Part shown: one piece after another, positions 1 through 12,451 of the stretch | Layout of the letters: each line of letters begins with the position of its first letter | How positions within the stretch are numbered: position 1 is the first letter of the stretch | Assembly (NCBI RefSeq): GCF_964275005.1 | Contig: NC_092702.1 | Location: 35,467,816 to 35,531,815 of the forward strand | DNA: 64,000 nt | Direction: 5' to 3' | Source of the DNA: Diadema setosum | Lineage: Eukaryota > Echinodermata > Echinoidea > Diadematoida > Diadematidae | Made by a program: the position numbers and the translations under genes | The notes under the pieces: model-generated | The model's database searches: none | Told to the model about the DNA's origin: nothing | The model's input: the letters and a program-made list of their open reading frames with translations, nothing else

Positions 1-141
1 CTTATGCACAAATCAAACCTTGCAAACATACGCTTTGGGGTGGTAGCACCCAATTGTAATAGGCTACCAAACTTTATCTTGTGGAGCACTGATTCACTAA
101 GTTTTTGTGTTGCTGGAACTTCAAAGTACATACAGTATATA

Positions 142-910
142 TGTGACCCGCTACAAGAAAATGATCCTAAAGTCGGGCGAGGTCGATTATTTGAAAATTG
201 CATGACACAATTCCCTAATCTTTCTGCTTTAAATTGATATATAACACATCTTATAAAAATAATCGGCTGCGGAGATATCGATGTTTAAAAGAGAGCATGT
301 CAAGACGTCTGGGAAATCACAGTTTCGAGAAAAGCGTCCTAAAAGTTCTCCTTGCGACGCAATCACGATCACGGGACACGCAGTCAGTATTCACCTCCGG
401 ACAATAGAAGGTAAGCCCTAGCAACCCCCGAAATGCTCATTCAAACACAGCGTCGGCGGTCTCCTCACCGACCAATCAGTGACCAGGATGCCAGGAGAAG
501 CGGCTGGGCCGGCTGGGCATACCGCACCCCGCCAGCAAGCACCAGTCGACTGGGCAGTGTGCGAGCTTCACGCTTCGGTTGGCGGCAAGCGGCAAACTGA
601 CCAATGAGATCACGCTGGTCGTTGTTAGGGGCGGAGCCTTTGTGTGGCGCTCAATCCAAATGTTCGAACTAGTTTCTGCTTCGTTGAAACGCCAAAAACC
701 AAGGCCCAGAAAAACGCTATTTTTTGGTCTTTCCTTTCATCATTTTGCTTCAAAATTTCGATAGATGATAGAAGACATGTCAGACTCTAATGATATGTCA
801 AATTCAGAAAATCGTAAGTTTTGCCCAATTTTGATGCTGTGACTTCAAACTCGATTTTCACGGCTTCGACCGTGCGCGACTTTAGGACCATTTTGTTGTA
901 GCGGGTCACA
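142..910. mobile_element. Non-autonomous inverted-repeat DNA element (about 770 bp)
   Basis: The ends match as inverted repeats: both begin TGTGACCCGCTACAA and stay similar for roughly 50 bp (left 142-190, right 860-910). Both sides are flanked by TA, which would fit a TA target-site duplication. The interior is GC- and CpG-richer than its surroundings and has no transposase-like reading frame, so this is probably a MITE-like or internally deleted element. A good donor-like GTAAGC at about 411 lies inside it but follows no convincing coding exon. Confidence 0.7.
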
Positions 911-1882
911 TATGCTATTTTTTGGATTAGTTATTCAGAATGTTCAGACTTTCTACAGTACATCACGTTCTAAGAACAGCTATTGCTGACAGTCTGAAAA
1001 CTCAAAAGACTTATCTGACAATTAAAGCAATGATAAATTCATGCAAACTATAATCACATACAGTGTAGATAAAAGTTATGAACATTTCTACATGAAGTTA
1101 CTGTAACTCGGCAGTAATAGTGAACTGAAGTTAAATGCCTGTCATTTGCTGCTCTATAGGAAAAACATCTGTGGATGTAAATTTATTAATTGGGGATATG
1201 ACCATATGATTGTACATTTGTATTTGAATTTATACAGAAAACTAGAAGGGCACATCACTGAAGTCATAGGAAAATCAGATAATCTGTTCAACATTGATAA
1301 ATTCTTAAAGTTTTGTTTAAATTCTTATGCCGTTATCACTAGGTACTGTAGGAAGGTTACAACCATAACTGATACCACAGAAGTTTAATGTAAAGAAATG
1401 TATAGAGAATTTGACACAATTTCTTTTTCAAGCAAATGTACAAATTTCTTTGACTTGGTAAAAGCATTCTAAAATGCCATTTTTTTTTTATGGCCATTCA
1501 TACTGCTACTACAATGTATATCCTTATCATACATTTTCAGAGAATTGAGGTCTTTTGTCCAAAAACCATTACTGATCAAGAGATCATATTTAGTGCTTTG
1601 GCCCTTCATGTGAGAAGCCACTGTTCCTGGCCAAATTGGGTTCTGTAAGTAGGGTTACAATGTTCATATTGTATCTACAATGTATGAAGAAGAGTACATT
1701 TAGAAGACCACAGCTTTCCTGTACAGTGTTATATTTGTAGATACAGTAATTTGTTTTACTTTAGCTGGTACTTATACAGAATTACCACAAAATTGTGTCA
1801 AATCATTTTTGTGTTTTCATTTCCCATTGAGCAAGAATATAATTGTGTGTTAATTTATTGTTTTTTAATTGGAATTTGCAGT
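911..1882. other. No gene recognised
   Basis: AT-rich sequence upstream of the tetraspanin. A GTAAGT at about 1646 resembles a splice donor, but the reading frames before it do not encode the expected first half of a tetraspanin TM1 ending in Phe-Trp. No repeat family was identified here. Confidence 0.4.
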
Positions 1883-2453
1883 TTTAAAGGACAAGTTCAC
1901 CTTCATAAACATAAGGATTGAGAGAATGCAGCAATATTAGTAGAACACATCAGTGAAAGTTCGAGGAAAATTGGACAATCGATGCAAAAGTTATGAATTT
2001 TTTTAATTTTTGTGTTGGAACCGCTGGATGAGGAGACTACTAAGGCTCGTGATGTCATATGAGTACAACAGTATAAAGAAAATGTAAAGAAAATTCAACA
2101 TATTTTCACTTTTTTTTTGCATAATAAAAGAGCACTTGACTTGCCTCTTTCTAAGGGCAATGGGAATAATATTACCCATAACATATGTCAGTAACGAGTC
2201 GAGGGAATGTGTACTTTTTTAAAAAGATGAAATTTTGTGAAATTCTCTTTATATTTTCCTTATATTGTTGTACGCATGTGACATCATACACTGCAGTAGT
2301 CTTCTCATCCAGTGGTGACTGCACAAAAACTTCAAAAATTCATAACTTTTGAACGGATTGTCCGATTTTCCTCAAACTTTCAATGATGTGTTCTACTAAT
2401 ATTGCTACATTCTCTCAGTCCTTATGTTAATGAAGGTGAACTTGTCCTTTAAA
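1883..2453. mobile_element. MITE with about 200-bp terminal inverted repeats
   Basis: The left end TTTAAAGGACAAGTTCACC is mirrored by GGTGAACTTGTCCTTTAAA at the right. The two arms stay similar over about 200 bp each, so the unit could fold into one long hairpin. A diverged fragment of the same family lies at about 46930-47040. No coding capacity. It sits in the probable upstream region or first intron of the tetraspanin gene. Confidence 0.8.
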
Positions 2454-3188
2454 GATTGAGTGAACCCAACAGAGTATATTTTATATGTTGTGTACCATTA
2501 AGACATGAATTTCTTCCCTGTGGTCTTTCTGTTGACTTTCATGACATTAAATTCTCACATCTTTCTAGAAATGAAATAGAAATAGAATATGAACAAAGTA
2601 TGAGTTATACATGTAGATCAGTTGAAAGGACAAAATCATTTTTGACTCTACAGTGTAAACAAGCTGTAATTTGTGTCTTTGATGTTAAAACCTTCAATAT
2701 TAAATCAGTCTGGACTGTTGATATTTATCCCATTCCTGAGAAATCATTAGAAAGATGGACTTTTATTTATACCACTCTGTGGTGTGTGTGTTTTTTTTCA
2801 TTTGTTTGTTATTGAAATGCTGAGAGTTCTGGTTGGTAGCCCAAGAATACCAACTTGAGTAAAGAGTCTCAACACAAATCCAGCTATTTGCTTACAATGT
2901 ACTTTTCAAAAGGCATTCATACACACAGCTCTATTTCATGATCTCAAAGCAATTCATCAAGCTCTTATTGCTCTATTGCCATTTTTTTTTTCTCTGAAGC
3001 CATTTTTCCTTTTGCAACCATTCATGATAAATCAGGCAGCACCTCATTGTATTGTTGGCATTTTTTGGATGATACAACTTGGACAATCCTCACAGAATGA
3101 GCTATGTAAATATGGTGACAGTGACCTCACTGGATCCATTCATGAGTTTTGTTACTGTTTTTTCCCCCTATCTACCACCTCATTTCAG
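2454..3188. other. Sequence before first visible tetraspanin exon, no gene recognised
   Basis: AT-rich DNA ending in the acceptor TTTCAG at 3183-3188. The open frames here are short and do not resemble a known protein. It is probably intron of the tetraspanin gene, since the exon at 3189 starts inside TM1. Confidence 0.45.
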
Positions 3189-6100
3189 CTAATCTGCTGG
3201 GCGGTATGTGGTATTGGTATCTGGGCACTGGTGGAGAGAGGAGACAATGTGCGAGTGACGTCATATCTAGACTTTTTCACAGACCCTGCTATTGTGATGG
3301 TGGTCGTAGGCGGCTTGGGTGTCATCCTCAACTTTGCAGGATTTGTTGGCGCTCTTAGGGAAAACTGCTGCCTGCTCACATTTGTAAGTCTACCCCCACA
3401 TATCTCAATTTATGAGCTTTCTGCTATTCTTTTGTAGGCTTCCCCTTTTGAAAAGTGATATTCATTTATATGTTTCTATCCTTAGAAACTTTTTTCTTTC
3501 ATAGAGCTGTAATGGCTATAAGTGACTACTTAAAAAGGTGTTATGCAGTGGTGACTTTAATGACAGAAACAATTTTGACTGTTCAAACTGGCTGGATTTA
3601 TTGTGAGGCAAAAACTGTGTGACGTTTAGTGAATTTTGGTATTTTATCATTTTGACTATCACAGTTGGATTAAAACAACAAAATGTGACATTCTACAATT
3701 TATGTATTTTGCCTCTTATTTTGATTAATGCTAGATTGTTAGAACTAAAAATGTACTCGACTTGACTGTTTCAACATAAATTTATTCAAATTATACAATT
3801 AACCATGCACAAATGGAGCTGAAGTATCATATTGATTTCATTCTCATAAAAGAATTCATTACCAAATAAATTGTTTCAAGGGCCACTTTATCTTAAAAGG
3901 TAACCAGTATTGCAGAAAATTCTAATAATCCTGTTACAAAAAGATTATGAATGACAGAAATAACCTGCACTTATCATTATTATCATAAGTCCATGTTGGT
4001 TATATAAGCACGAAAAATACCATTCAGCAGTTTTAAAATTTCCCTTGTCCAAACAATTTGGAATTTGTTGGCATAGAAATTTCCTGTTCAAACCACTATT
4101 TAGGTGATTTCTGTTGAAGATTAATCATAATTACAACTCTTCCCAAGAACATACAGACCAGCAATCCAAACCTGCAATCATTTGCATTGTTATTGTGGAT
4201 TGAATTAGAATATCATATGTCTAAACCATCATTTCCTCATGTTTTCCAGTTTTACTTGTCCATGATCCTCATATTCATCCTGGAAGTCACCGCTGGCATC
4301 TTGGCATTTGCTTTCAGCAGTCAAGTAAGTCTCAGTTCTCTTTAATTCCTGCTAAATTCCGGTGAATAATCTATCAAACCAGTCATTGGAGTAAATGCAG
4401 TTATGTGAGCTACTAATTCATAAATTTTATGGTAAAAGGAGTGGCATTATTGTATCTTTACATATAATTTTTACTCTCATATTTGTTGTAGCATTGCATA
4501 ATGGAAGCTGGCAAAGGAATTACCTGGTAAACCAAATTTCACAAGCAATGATGACACTTACTGTGGAAAAGTTGCTTCAGAAACTTCTAAACATATAATG
4601 TGTTTATGATAAATGCCCTGCTTATACACTGTATATAACCTTTGCCCGTGTGAGTTGTAATAAAGTTGGGTTATGTTTTGTTTTGCTGTTTTATTAAATG
4701 AAACGTATGTTATGATTGCTTGTGGCATGATTAATTATTATTATCATCAACAACACTATTATGTTGACCTTTTTTGCTTTTTATCATCATCAATGTTAGT
4801 TGATAAAGATTTGTCTCAAAATCTCTCAGTTTGGCACCAAGAACACTAAATCATGCAAAGACCTTTTTGATGTTGCTTATATTACAATACGTTGTATGTT
4901 TTTCATGTGCTTTTTTCATATATCCAATTTCTGTATCTTTCGTTCAGTTTTATACTGCAGTAGATGGTGTGGTTGAAGATGCTATCGTGAATTACAGAAC
5001 AGATGGTGATGTAACAAACTTCATTGACTACGCACAAAGAACGGTAAGCAGATAAATTTGGTATGTAAACCAACTAGGCCAGATTACAAATGTATTCAAA
5101 TTTATACACATTATTACATCATTTAATGAACGAGTTATGATCCGCAATGTATTGGCCTATCATTGACATGTACCTGTGCAGACTGTGTGCATTTCAGTGC
5201 TTAGAACCCTGTTTGTATTAGTTGGTGCTACATGTATGTTATGCAAGCATTGGACTAGAATTTCTGATTGTTAAAAAGGTCAGTTCAAGAGCGTATTTTT
5301 CCCCCAAAAGACTTACATTGTACTGTAGCAAGCTATCACATATTTGTCTGTAGGCCTACGTACACAATACCTGTCAAAATTTTAAATCGCTTTGTGTGCA
5401 GTAGTTGCTGCTATGTTTATAGGCAAGTCTCATGCAAGCTATCTGGCCATCAGGAAAAGTCTTTGTTTTAAAGGTGCATGTATGCATAAGATTTGAATGA
5501 GTCAGTAAACTGGTCTATAATTGTTGTCAAGGTATGCATTGTAGCATTTGAAAACATTGTAAACTGTGTATTGATGGGTAAATCAAATGAAACAAGTTTT
5601 TAAAAAGATCACTGTGGAAGTCATGGCTATAGAAGAAGTTACCTGGTCAGAGTAGTTTAAATTTTATGGCAGACAGTGATACATTGCTATTGATGGTTGT
5701 TACTCTTGTATCTTTTCTTTGTAAGGGCATTAAGAATGCATGGGGGAGGGGGGAAGGAACATAACATACCGGTATTTCAAAGCATCAGTAATCATATTAT
5801 TTTTCATGTGAGGAAATCTTGAAATTTTGTGGATAAGTCTTGTCAAATTTCAAGTGTTATGTTCAAGACAAGACTTACAAATAAGAAAATACTGTACATT
5901 GTACATGATCTCAAAGTCAACTAAACTTTGAAATACAAAGTTTTAGATAAATCTGACACATGTTTGTTTTACATCATGATAAGAGAATCCAATACCCTAC
6001 TGCGTATATTCTTGTAGATGTTTCGAAACAATAAACTCTGTCTGAGACTTAATGGCCCGAATTCACGAAGGTGGTACAAATGAAACCATGGTTTAAACCA

Positions 6101-8868
6101 AGGACAAAAACCATGGAGCGCCAAGTGTCGCACGGAATATTTCGATACGAAATTGGTCATTTCGTCGACAAAATTACCGTTTCGTTAACGAAATTATCAT
6201 TTCGTGGACGAAATGTTCATTTAGTTACAAAATGTTGTCATTTCGTTACAAAATAATCATTTCATCGACGAAATGACTGATTTCGTAGCGAAATATTCTG
6301 TGCGACACTTGGCGCTCCATGGTTTTTGTCCATGGTTTAAACCATGGTTTCATTTGTACCACCTTCGTGAATTCGGGCCAATGAGTCTATCACCACAGAG
6401 TGTCAGACTGCATTTTCACTTCCTACAGTGTACATTGTACATGCAATTTGTCTCAGCTGGCTTAGCCAGTCTTATTAATGAATAAATATTGGATATGCAA
6501 ATCTACAAAATGAAGAGACAGATGGAGGTTTTAAGCCAAATTAACAAAGTCTTGACTTGACATAAGTGGATCATACCATCGCATACCCTTAAAGATGGAA
6601 GTATTGAGTATTTAATTCCTTTGAACAAAGTCCAAAGCTTTAAGAAAGTTTGGTCTTTGAAAATGTCGTTAAAGATTTGCATTGGATACCACGTAAACCA
6701 TTAACCCCTCCCCCAATGTGCTTCATTTTCACTCAGCTGGAATGCTGTGGTGGTGATGGAGGGTACCGGGACTGGAGTCTCAATCGCTACTTTAACTGCA
6801 CCGACTCCAACCCAAGCGTGGAGAGATGTGGTGTACCCTACTCCTGCTGCCGTACAGACCCAGCCATCGCAGATGAAATCATCAATACGCAGTGCGGCTT
6901 TGGAGTGCAGAGAAGAGAGGTGTGTTGTGATTCCTAAATTACTGTTTATGCCAAATATTTTGCGAGGTTTTTGTTTTCGCAAATTTCGCGAATCAGGTGC
7001 TCTTCGCGAAATTAAAGACGTGAAAATATTGACTCTGATCCCGATGTGAATATGACGTACGCGTGTACATTTCTTCGTTCAGTACACGACTCCACGATCG
7101 TGAATTTAACCACTCGCGAAATCATTGGGAATTCCTGATTCATGAAAATTTAGACTCGCAAAATACATGGCATATACAGTATTTCATATCACCTTGATGG
7201 ACAATTTAATCCATCTGTTTTGATTGCAAAGCTGGCATTATTTCTGTTAGTTTTTAAATAGAAAAGGAATGTTCCTATTAAAGGGACCCACTTTCTTCAT
7301 TATTTCCTATTGCAATAACTATCATCACATGGAATGTCGATAGACTCTGCTTCAATTATTTTTTCCTTCATTTCTAAATCAAATTGAAGGTCTAATTGCT
7401 GCTTTTCTGTTGTTTTGAGTATGGAAACATGCTGGATTTATATTGAATGTTTGTTTTTGTAATCATAAATTTGAGTAAACTTGTTCAGCCATTTTCTTTT
7501 GTTCCCTTAGTTGTGTGTGGAATGCTCAAGCTGTTCCAATCCAACCCTTGAAATTTGGGATTTTTGTTGTCCATTTTAAATGTACTGTTTTTTGTAATGT
7601 TTTAAAAGCAGTCGGTTAAAATATTTTATCCATTTTCATAACTGCTGTGAGTGGTAGAATTAAAAAGAGCTCAATTTTCTTGTTGTTCCCCCCCCCCCTT
7701 CCACAGCCAGTCGAGGTGAGTAACATCATCTATACCATCGGATGCATAGACAAATTCCTTCTGGTGGTAAATGAGAAGAGCTACATCGTTGGACTAACCA
7801 TCTTTGGCATTGCCCTCTTGCAGGTAAAAGACATCAGTGACTTGATCTTTACTTTTTTTCCTTTTAGGATTCAAGTTTCCACCAATCATGATATGCAGAT
7901 TCATGAAGTGTAGAAGGATTTATAGTCAAACACACACTGACAGTTTGAAAAACATAATCCCTCCGTTGACACTTCGTGGTGGAGGCATAGAAAGTACACA
8001 AAGTCCTTCAACAGCTGTAAATTGTTTAACTCTTGGTGATTTCTATATATACAAACCTTTCTGAATGGAGTTCTATGATTTGTAACTAGTCGTAGTTGTT
8101 TGTCTTGGATATTTCAGCCATTTCAAAACCGATTTTCATCAAATAAACTATGAATTCCTCTAAGAATTGTATGCTCTTATATATTGCACAAGAAGTTTCT
8201 CATTATATAGAAATGAAAAAAAAAAAAAGATCTGAAGCCCCATCTTGACCAAAACTTTACCATCCTTTTAATGTACCTGGGTCAGGAGGAACTAGTGGTA
8301 CATTTCATTGAAGTCATCCCATAAAAGTCTGTACATCATAATAGCTAGGGTTAGCTATATAGTTGCTCATATGTAGCTATATGAGAGACTTTCAAAGAGA
8401 AGTACAAGCAATTTCATGAAATCTCTCATACAATATTGTGAGTGCGTCTTGTGAGCTAAAAAGTCTCTCATAAGACTTTTACGAAACAGACCCATTGTGG
8501 CTGAAGGATCCTGTCCAAGGGTGTACAACATGCCAGGCAGAATTTTGAACCTGGAGTTGCTTTTTTTCATAACTGCCTTGCTCACTCAACCATAGCACTT
8601 ACTCTATAAGATGAATTGTCAGTGTGATTTGCAATGGCTAAATTTTGCATTGTAAAGGTTGAAATAAAGAATGCCTACTTTTTTCATACTTAACTTCCTG
8701 TCTTAATGGATCTTCCTTACACACTTTGTCTCTCCCTCCCCCAATTTTTCATTTTCCTTGTAGCTCTTGGTGATGCTGCTAGCTTTCATCCTTTGCCGGC
8801 AGATTGAGAAGGAATTTGACCATTATGCGGAGATTCAGAAGGCTAAGAATGGTGTCAACCGCTTTTAG
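3189..8868 (+). CDS. TspanC8-type tetraspanin (TSPAN33/14/5-like), 5' end missing
   Basis: Six phase-0 exons were read with GT-AG borders: 3189-3383, 4250-4324, 4948-5043, 6737-6919, 7707-7823 and 8764-8868 (stop TAG). Joined they give 256 residues. Order: second half of TM1 (LICWAVCGIGIWALV), small loop, TM2 with a following RENCCLL, TM3 (ILEVTAGILAF), large extracellular loop, TM4 and a short tail ending GVNRF. The large loop has LECCGG, YFNC, ERCGVPYSCC, TQCG and TIGC, eight cysteines in all, which defines the TspanC8 subfamily. Known members carry the metalloprotease ADAM10 out of the ER and steer its substrate choice, including Notch; that role here is inferred. GGYRDWS and CIDKF look closest to TSPAN33. 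About 25 N-terminal residues (cytoplasmic tail and first half of TM1) are not found in the window. FNCT is a candidate N-glycosylation site. Confidence 0.88.
6053..6380. mobile_element. MITE with about 100-bp TIRs and internal TTTCGT palindromes
   Basis: Both ends read TGGCCCGAATTCACGAAGG and continue almost identically through an ATGGTTTAAACCA-type palindrome and CCATGGAGCGCCAAGTGTCG. The centre consists of several imperfect copies of a short unit with ATTTCGTCGACGAAAT-like symmetry. It lies in intron 3 of the visible tetraspanin exons. No coding capacity. Confidence 0.85.
6945..7190. repeat. CGCGAA-rich dispersed repeat, copy 1
   Basis: The sequence between ATTTTGCGAGG and ACATGGCATATACAGT is rich in CGCGAAA. 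Its reverse complement matches 10199-10395 over most of its length, including GTGGTTAAATT and CATCGGGATCAG. It starts just after the donor of tetraspanin exon 4 (6737-6919). Non-coding. Confidence 0.65.
8095..8215. repeat. Truncated copy of the ACTGTACAGTACTGG MITE family
   Basis: The segment containing CATTTCAAAACCGATTTTCAT followed by AATAAACT matches the right half of the complete elements at 26335-26730 and 35461-35829. The terminal repeats are missing, so this is an old fragment in the last tetraspanin intron. A short stretch just before it (about 7950-7995, with ACACTTCGTGGTGGAGGCAT) matches the end of the repeat at 19527-20835. Confidence 0.55.
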
Positions 8869-9339
8869 TTGATTTTTGGTTTGTTCATCGTGAATGAATC
8901 GCAAATTAAGGTGCCCTGAAGAAGGTTTTGTCCCGTGGTATTACAGAAAATTTATCTTCCAAACAAGCATAGATTTGTAAAATTTGCTAAGTGTATAGCA
9001 AACAAAAAAAAGAACAAAGTTAGTACTGTATTCAATTTCTGTGTTTGAACTCTTCATGTGAAGCTAACCTATAGGAGGTTTATGTAGATATCTTTTAAAA
9101 AAAATGAATGTGCATGCATAGAGGTTTTGAGTTAAATTAAAAACAAAGCAAAAGGAAGTGCAAGTCGGCTGTACAAGTACTAAGTCTTGGTAAAGATGTT
9201 ATAGCTCAGTTCTATGAAGAAATGATTAATTAAATATTATTATTGAGAGGCAAGTAAAGTATCAGTAAAAAAAGTGTAATTGCTGAAATTCTTCTACCTT
9301 TAATGTTTGGTGTTCAAATTCCATTGTAGTAATTGTATA

Positions 9340-9345
9340 AATAAA
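9340..9345 (+). promoter_or_regulatory. Candidate polyadenylation signal of the tetraspanin gene
   Basis: AATAAA lies about 470 bp after the tetraspanin stop codon. It is the first canonical hexamer noticed after the stop, and longer 3'UTRs are possible (another AATAAA occurs near 11874). Confidence 0.4.
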
Positions 9346-10198
9346 GGCCCATGTACTGATGAAAAACTCCACATTATAAAGAACTTTAAAGAAACTAAAT
9401 ATTATGGGGAATTAAGAAGGTGGATGTATTTATATCTGTTATTAAGCATACTTTGATACTAGTTTGATGCAGGATTACTTTACTTTTCTGAATTGCTGAA
9501 ATGGACATCTTTCATCTATATTTAAAAAATGCTGAACATGGAGAATCTATGAAGCGAGATATCTGCAACTCTACTGGTGTCCTGATGGTGTTGTAAACAT
9601 GAGATATTGAATTTTTAAAGCACCCTAGGACTTATAAGCTAGTAATGTTGTACAAGAGTGCCTTTTGGGCAAGATTTCAACCAAGTGCTTCTGAAATAGA
9701 AAGTAGGAATGTCAATACAATGAATTCAAGTGCACTTTATGGCCACTCACTTCAAGAATCAGTGCAATTCTTTGATATACATGTACCATTTGCATAGGGA
9801 AGAAAGGAAAATTTTTGAATGCATGGTTGGTGTATTTTGTCTGCTTTTCACTAGAAATATCCTACAACGTACTGTTCAATGGAATTATGATTTTGTAACC
9901 AGTCTGTTGAGCTGCAAGTGTATCTGCCTATACCAGGGCTGTCTACATTCACACTGAAAATCTGGACAGTCCCAAAGACCAGTCAGGGCAAATATTACGT
10001 TCAGATCTGGGAGATTTTCATAATTCCCTTGTCCAGACTTGAAGAGACATACAATGTATAACATTCCAGGAAACCTCCTGTTGAATCAAGGAGATTGGCA
10101 GCAGTGCTATAAGGACCTATTCAGTTTAAAACATTGTAACTTAAGTCCAGACACAACTAGGGGCTGCAAAAATAAGAAGAAAAGATGATTCAATGGGT

Positions 10199-10395
10199 TA
10201 CTGTATACGCCGTGTATTTAGCGAGTCTAGTTTTTTGCAAATCGGGGCTTCCCAACAATTTATTGAGTGGTTAAATTGCAATTGTGGAGTTCAGTACCGA
10301 ACGGGGAAATGTATGTGTGTGTGTGTGTCACATTCACGTCGGGATCAGTTAATAATTTCATGATCAGAGTTAATATTTTGCTATGTCAGTGCATT
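10199..10395. repeat. CGCGAA-type dispersed repeat, copy 2 (inverted)
   Basis: Inverted relative to 6945-7190, and diverged: many CG dinucleotides of copy 1 appear here as TG or CA, as expected for methylated and decayed CpG. It carries a short (GT)n run near 10315-10330. Confidence 0.6.
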
Positions 10396-10843
10396 AAAAA
10401 AAATTGTTAAGCATACTGGTGAAGCCCCCCAGTTATGGCTGAAGAGACATCAACTTAAAAAAAAATAATAAAGCATCCAAACTGAACAGGTCTATGATGA
10501 CCACTTGTCCCAGGATGGTGATAGTTCCTGATGCTTCCAACATTTGATACACTTTTAGGTCTGCAACACTTGTGTACATACCCGATTATGAGTGTGGCAG
10601 ATATTATAGGCAAAATATGTTCATCTTGTGTAGACATTTTGAACTGGTAATGCAAAAGAAAATTAGGGTAAAGATCATTATTGTGTTAGCACAAAGTCAA
10701 GGTGTCTGCAGACTTGAATCGATTAATGACGGAAGTGTTCGTACTTATGTTTTCTTTTCTCAAAGTTGCGTAAATTCAGATCATTCTACCAATAAATGCC
10801 AACATAGATAAGTCTTTCATGATCAGCCTTATGAATATGAAGT

Positions 10844-10931
10844 CGTCAGGTGAGAATGATAAGGGCATTAAGTTGCCACTAAACGCATAGTGTTTGAAAC
10901 AACTTAATGCCCTTCTCATTCTCAACCGACG
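10844..10931. repeat. Short hairpin, 32-bp arms with 24-nt loop
   Basis: The left arm (10844-10875) and the right arm (10900-10931) are inverted copies with only a few mismatches. The core is AAGGGCATTAAGTTG against CAACTTAATGCCCTT. At 88 nt the fold has the size of a microRNA precursor, but similar short palindromes in this window are transposon remnants, so the nature is open. Confidence 0.6.
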
Positions 10932-11262
10932 AAGCACATTCTGATCAACTTTTGCAAAACTGTCTTTCAAGAGTAGCACAATTTCCACATAGTCTTTCCA
11001 GAGCTACCACAGCCTAAAATTCTTGACAATCGTTAGCACTCATGTCTTTCAAATGAAGTATAGAAATTATTCTAAATACCTCGAGTATGTGAAGAGGAAG
11101 GAACATGCTAATGATGATAACACTCCCTTGCCAGGTGTCTTTTTGGTAAACAGTGTTGAGTTATGTTTCACAACCTGTTGAGCAGTAATTCATTCATATT
11201 CAGTGTACCCAACAGATATCAAAATCACTTTACCTTCTGTTTGTACTCATTCCATACTGATA

Positions 11263-11263
11263 T

Positions 11264-11352
<89 letters not shown>

Positions 11353-11374
11353 ATATATATATACATATATATAT
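11263..11374. repeat. (AT)n microsatellite
   Basis: Almost uninterrupted AT/TA dinucleotides for about 110 bp, ending in ATGT and ACAT variants. The open frames reported across it are artefacts of the repeat. Confidence 0.95.
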
Positions 11375-12451
11375 TTTCTTTAATGTGAAAATCTAAATGT
11401 AAACATAGGAAACTTTATCAGGGAGTTTGGGATAATGAAATTTCGTATTTATAGCTGATATATTGTTATATCAGAAAATGAAGTGCACAACATACAATGA
11501 TAGGTACATGTATTGTGTAGATGAGAGACAATAAATATAAATGGAAGCATTTTTTTTTTCCCTCATGTCATATCCTCCTAATGTAGTTGATTGTTTGTGC
11601 AGTTGGCAAGATACTGCTGCTACTAACTATACTACTGTTAATGATGAAACTTGTATCTCGAGGCTGAATTTGTGTGTTTATAGAAAATAACCAGAAGTAC
11701 TGGTGTGAAAACTTTGTAGCAGTTCTATTGCACTTTCCATTTGCATGTTGGCAAGATACTATTATCACTACTTCTACTAGTCATGATAAACATGTACAAA
11801 TATGGACATTTATATGTTCTTTATAGAGAATGGATGAAGTTTATGTGTCTGTGTAAATATCTTAAGTACTGAAAATAAATTGTTTTACAGAAATACTATT
11901 GCATGTCACCATGTGCATGAAAGTGTTAATTGACCAAAAGTGCATTGAAGTCAGGGAGACGCTCAAGATATTTGTGTAAGAGTACTATGATAGTGGCTTT
12001 GCTGTAAATCTACAGTGATTAAAATGATTGAGAAAAAACAAACAAACAAACACACAACTATCAGACTTAATTGTACTACTGTATTCTGGGCTACAGTTAA
12101 ACAGTTTGTGTGCATCTGTAAACTTTTGTGTTTGCAAACAAAGCCTTTTGTGAGATAACCTCTGGCGGTTTTAGTGCTTGGACAGTCACATTTATGTGGG
12201 CTCTTATCATGGCCTGCTAAGCATGTGTATAATCCAATAGGGGCCCTAATATTGACTGGTCTTCATTTCTACTGACCCTTTCCTGGAACATATTAGGCTA
12301 ACATATGTATCAATGTAATTACTGACATCAATTCCTAATATGTTCAATTCTTCCAGTGTTTTGGCGAACTATTTGTCTACACTCTTTTTCCAATGTTTTT
12401 GAGACAAGTGAAGTATACATCAGCGAAGATCATTACTGTCTCATACAATAC

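Noticed and set aside
279..425. ATG-led frame before a GTAAGC donor that might be the tetraspanin first exon
   Set aside because: The frame lacks the hydrophobic KYLLF..N..FW pattern expected of TM1 and lies wholly inside the inverted-repeat element at 142-910.
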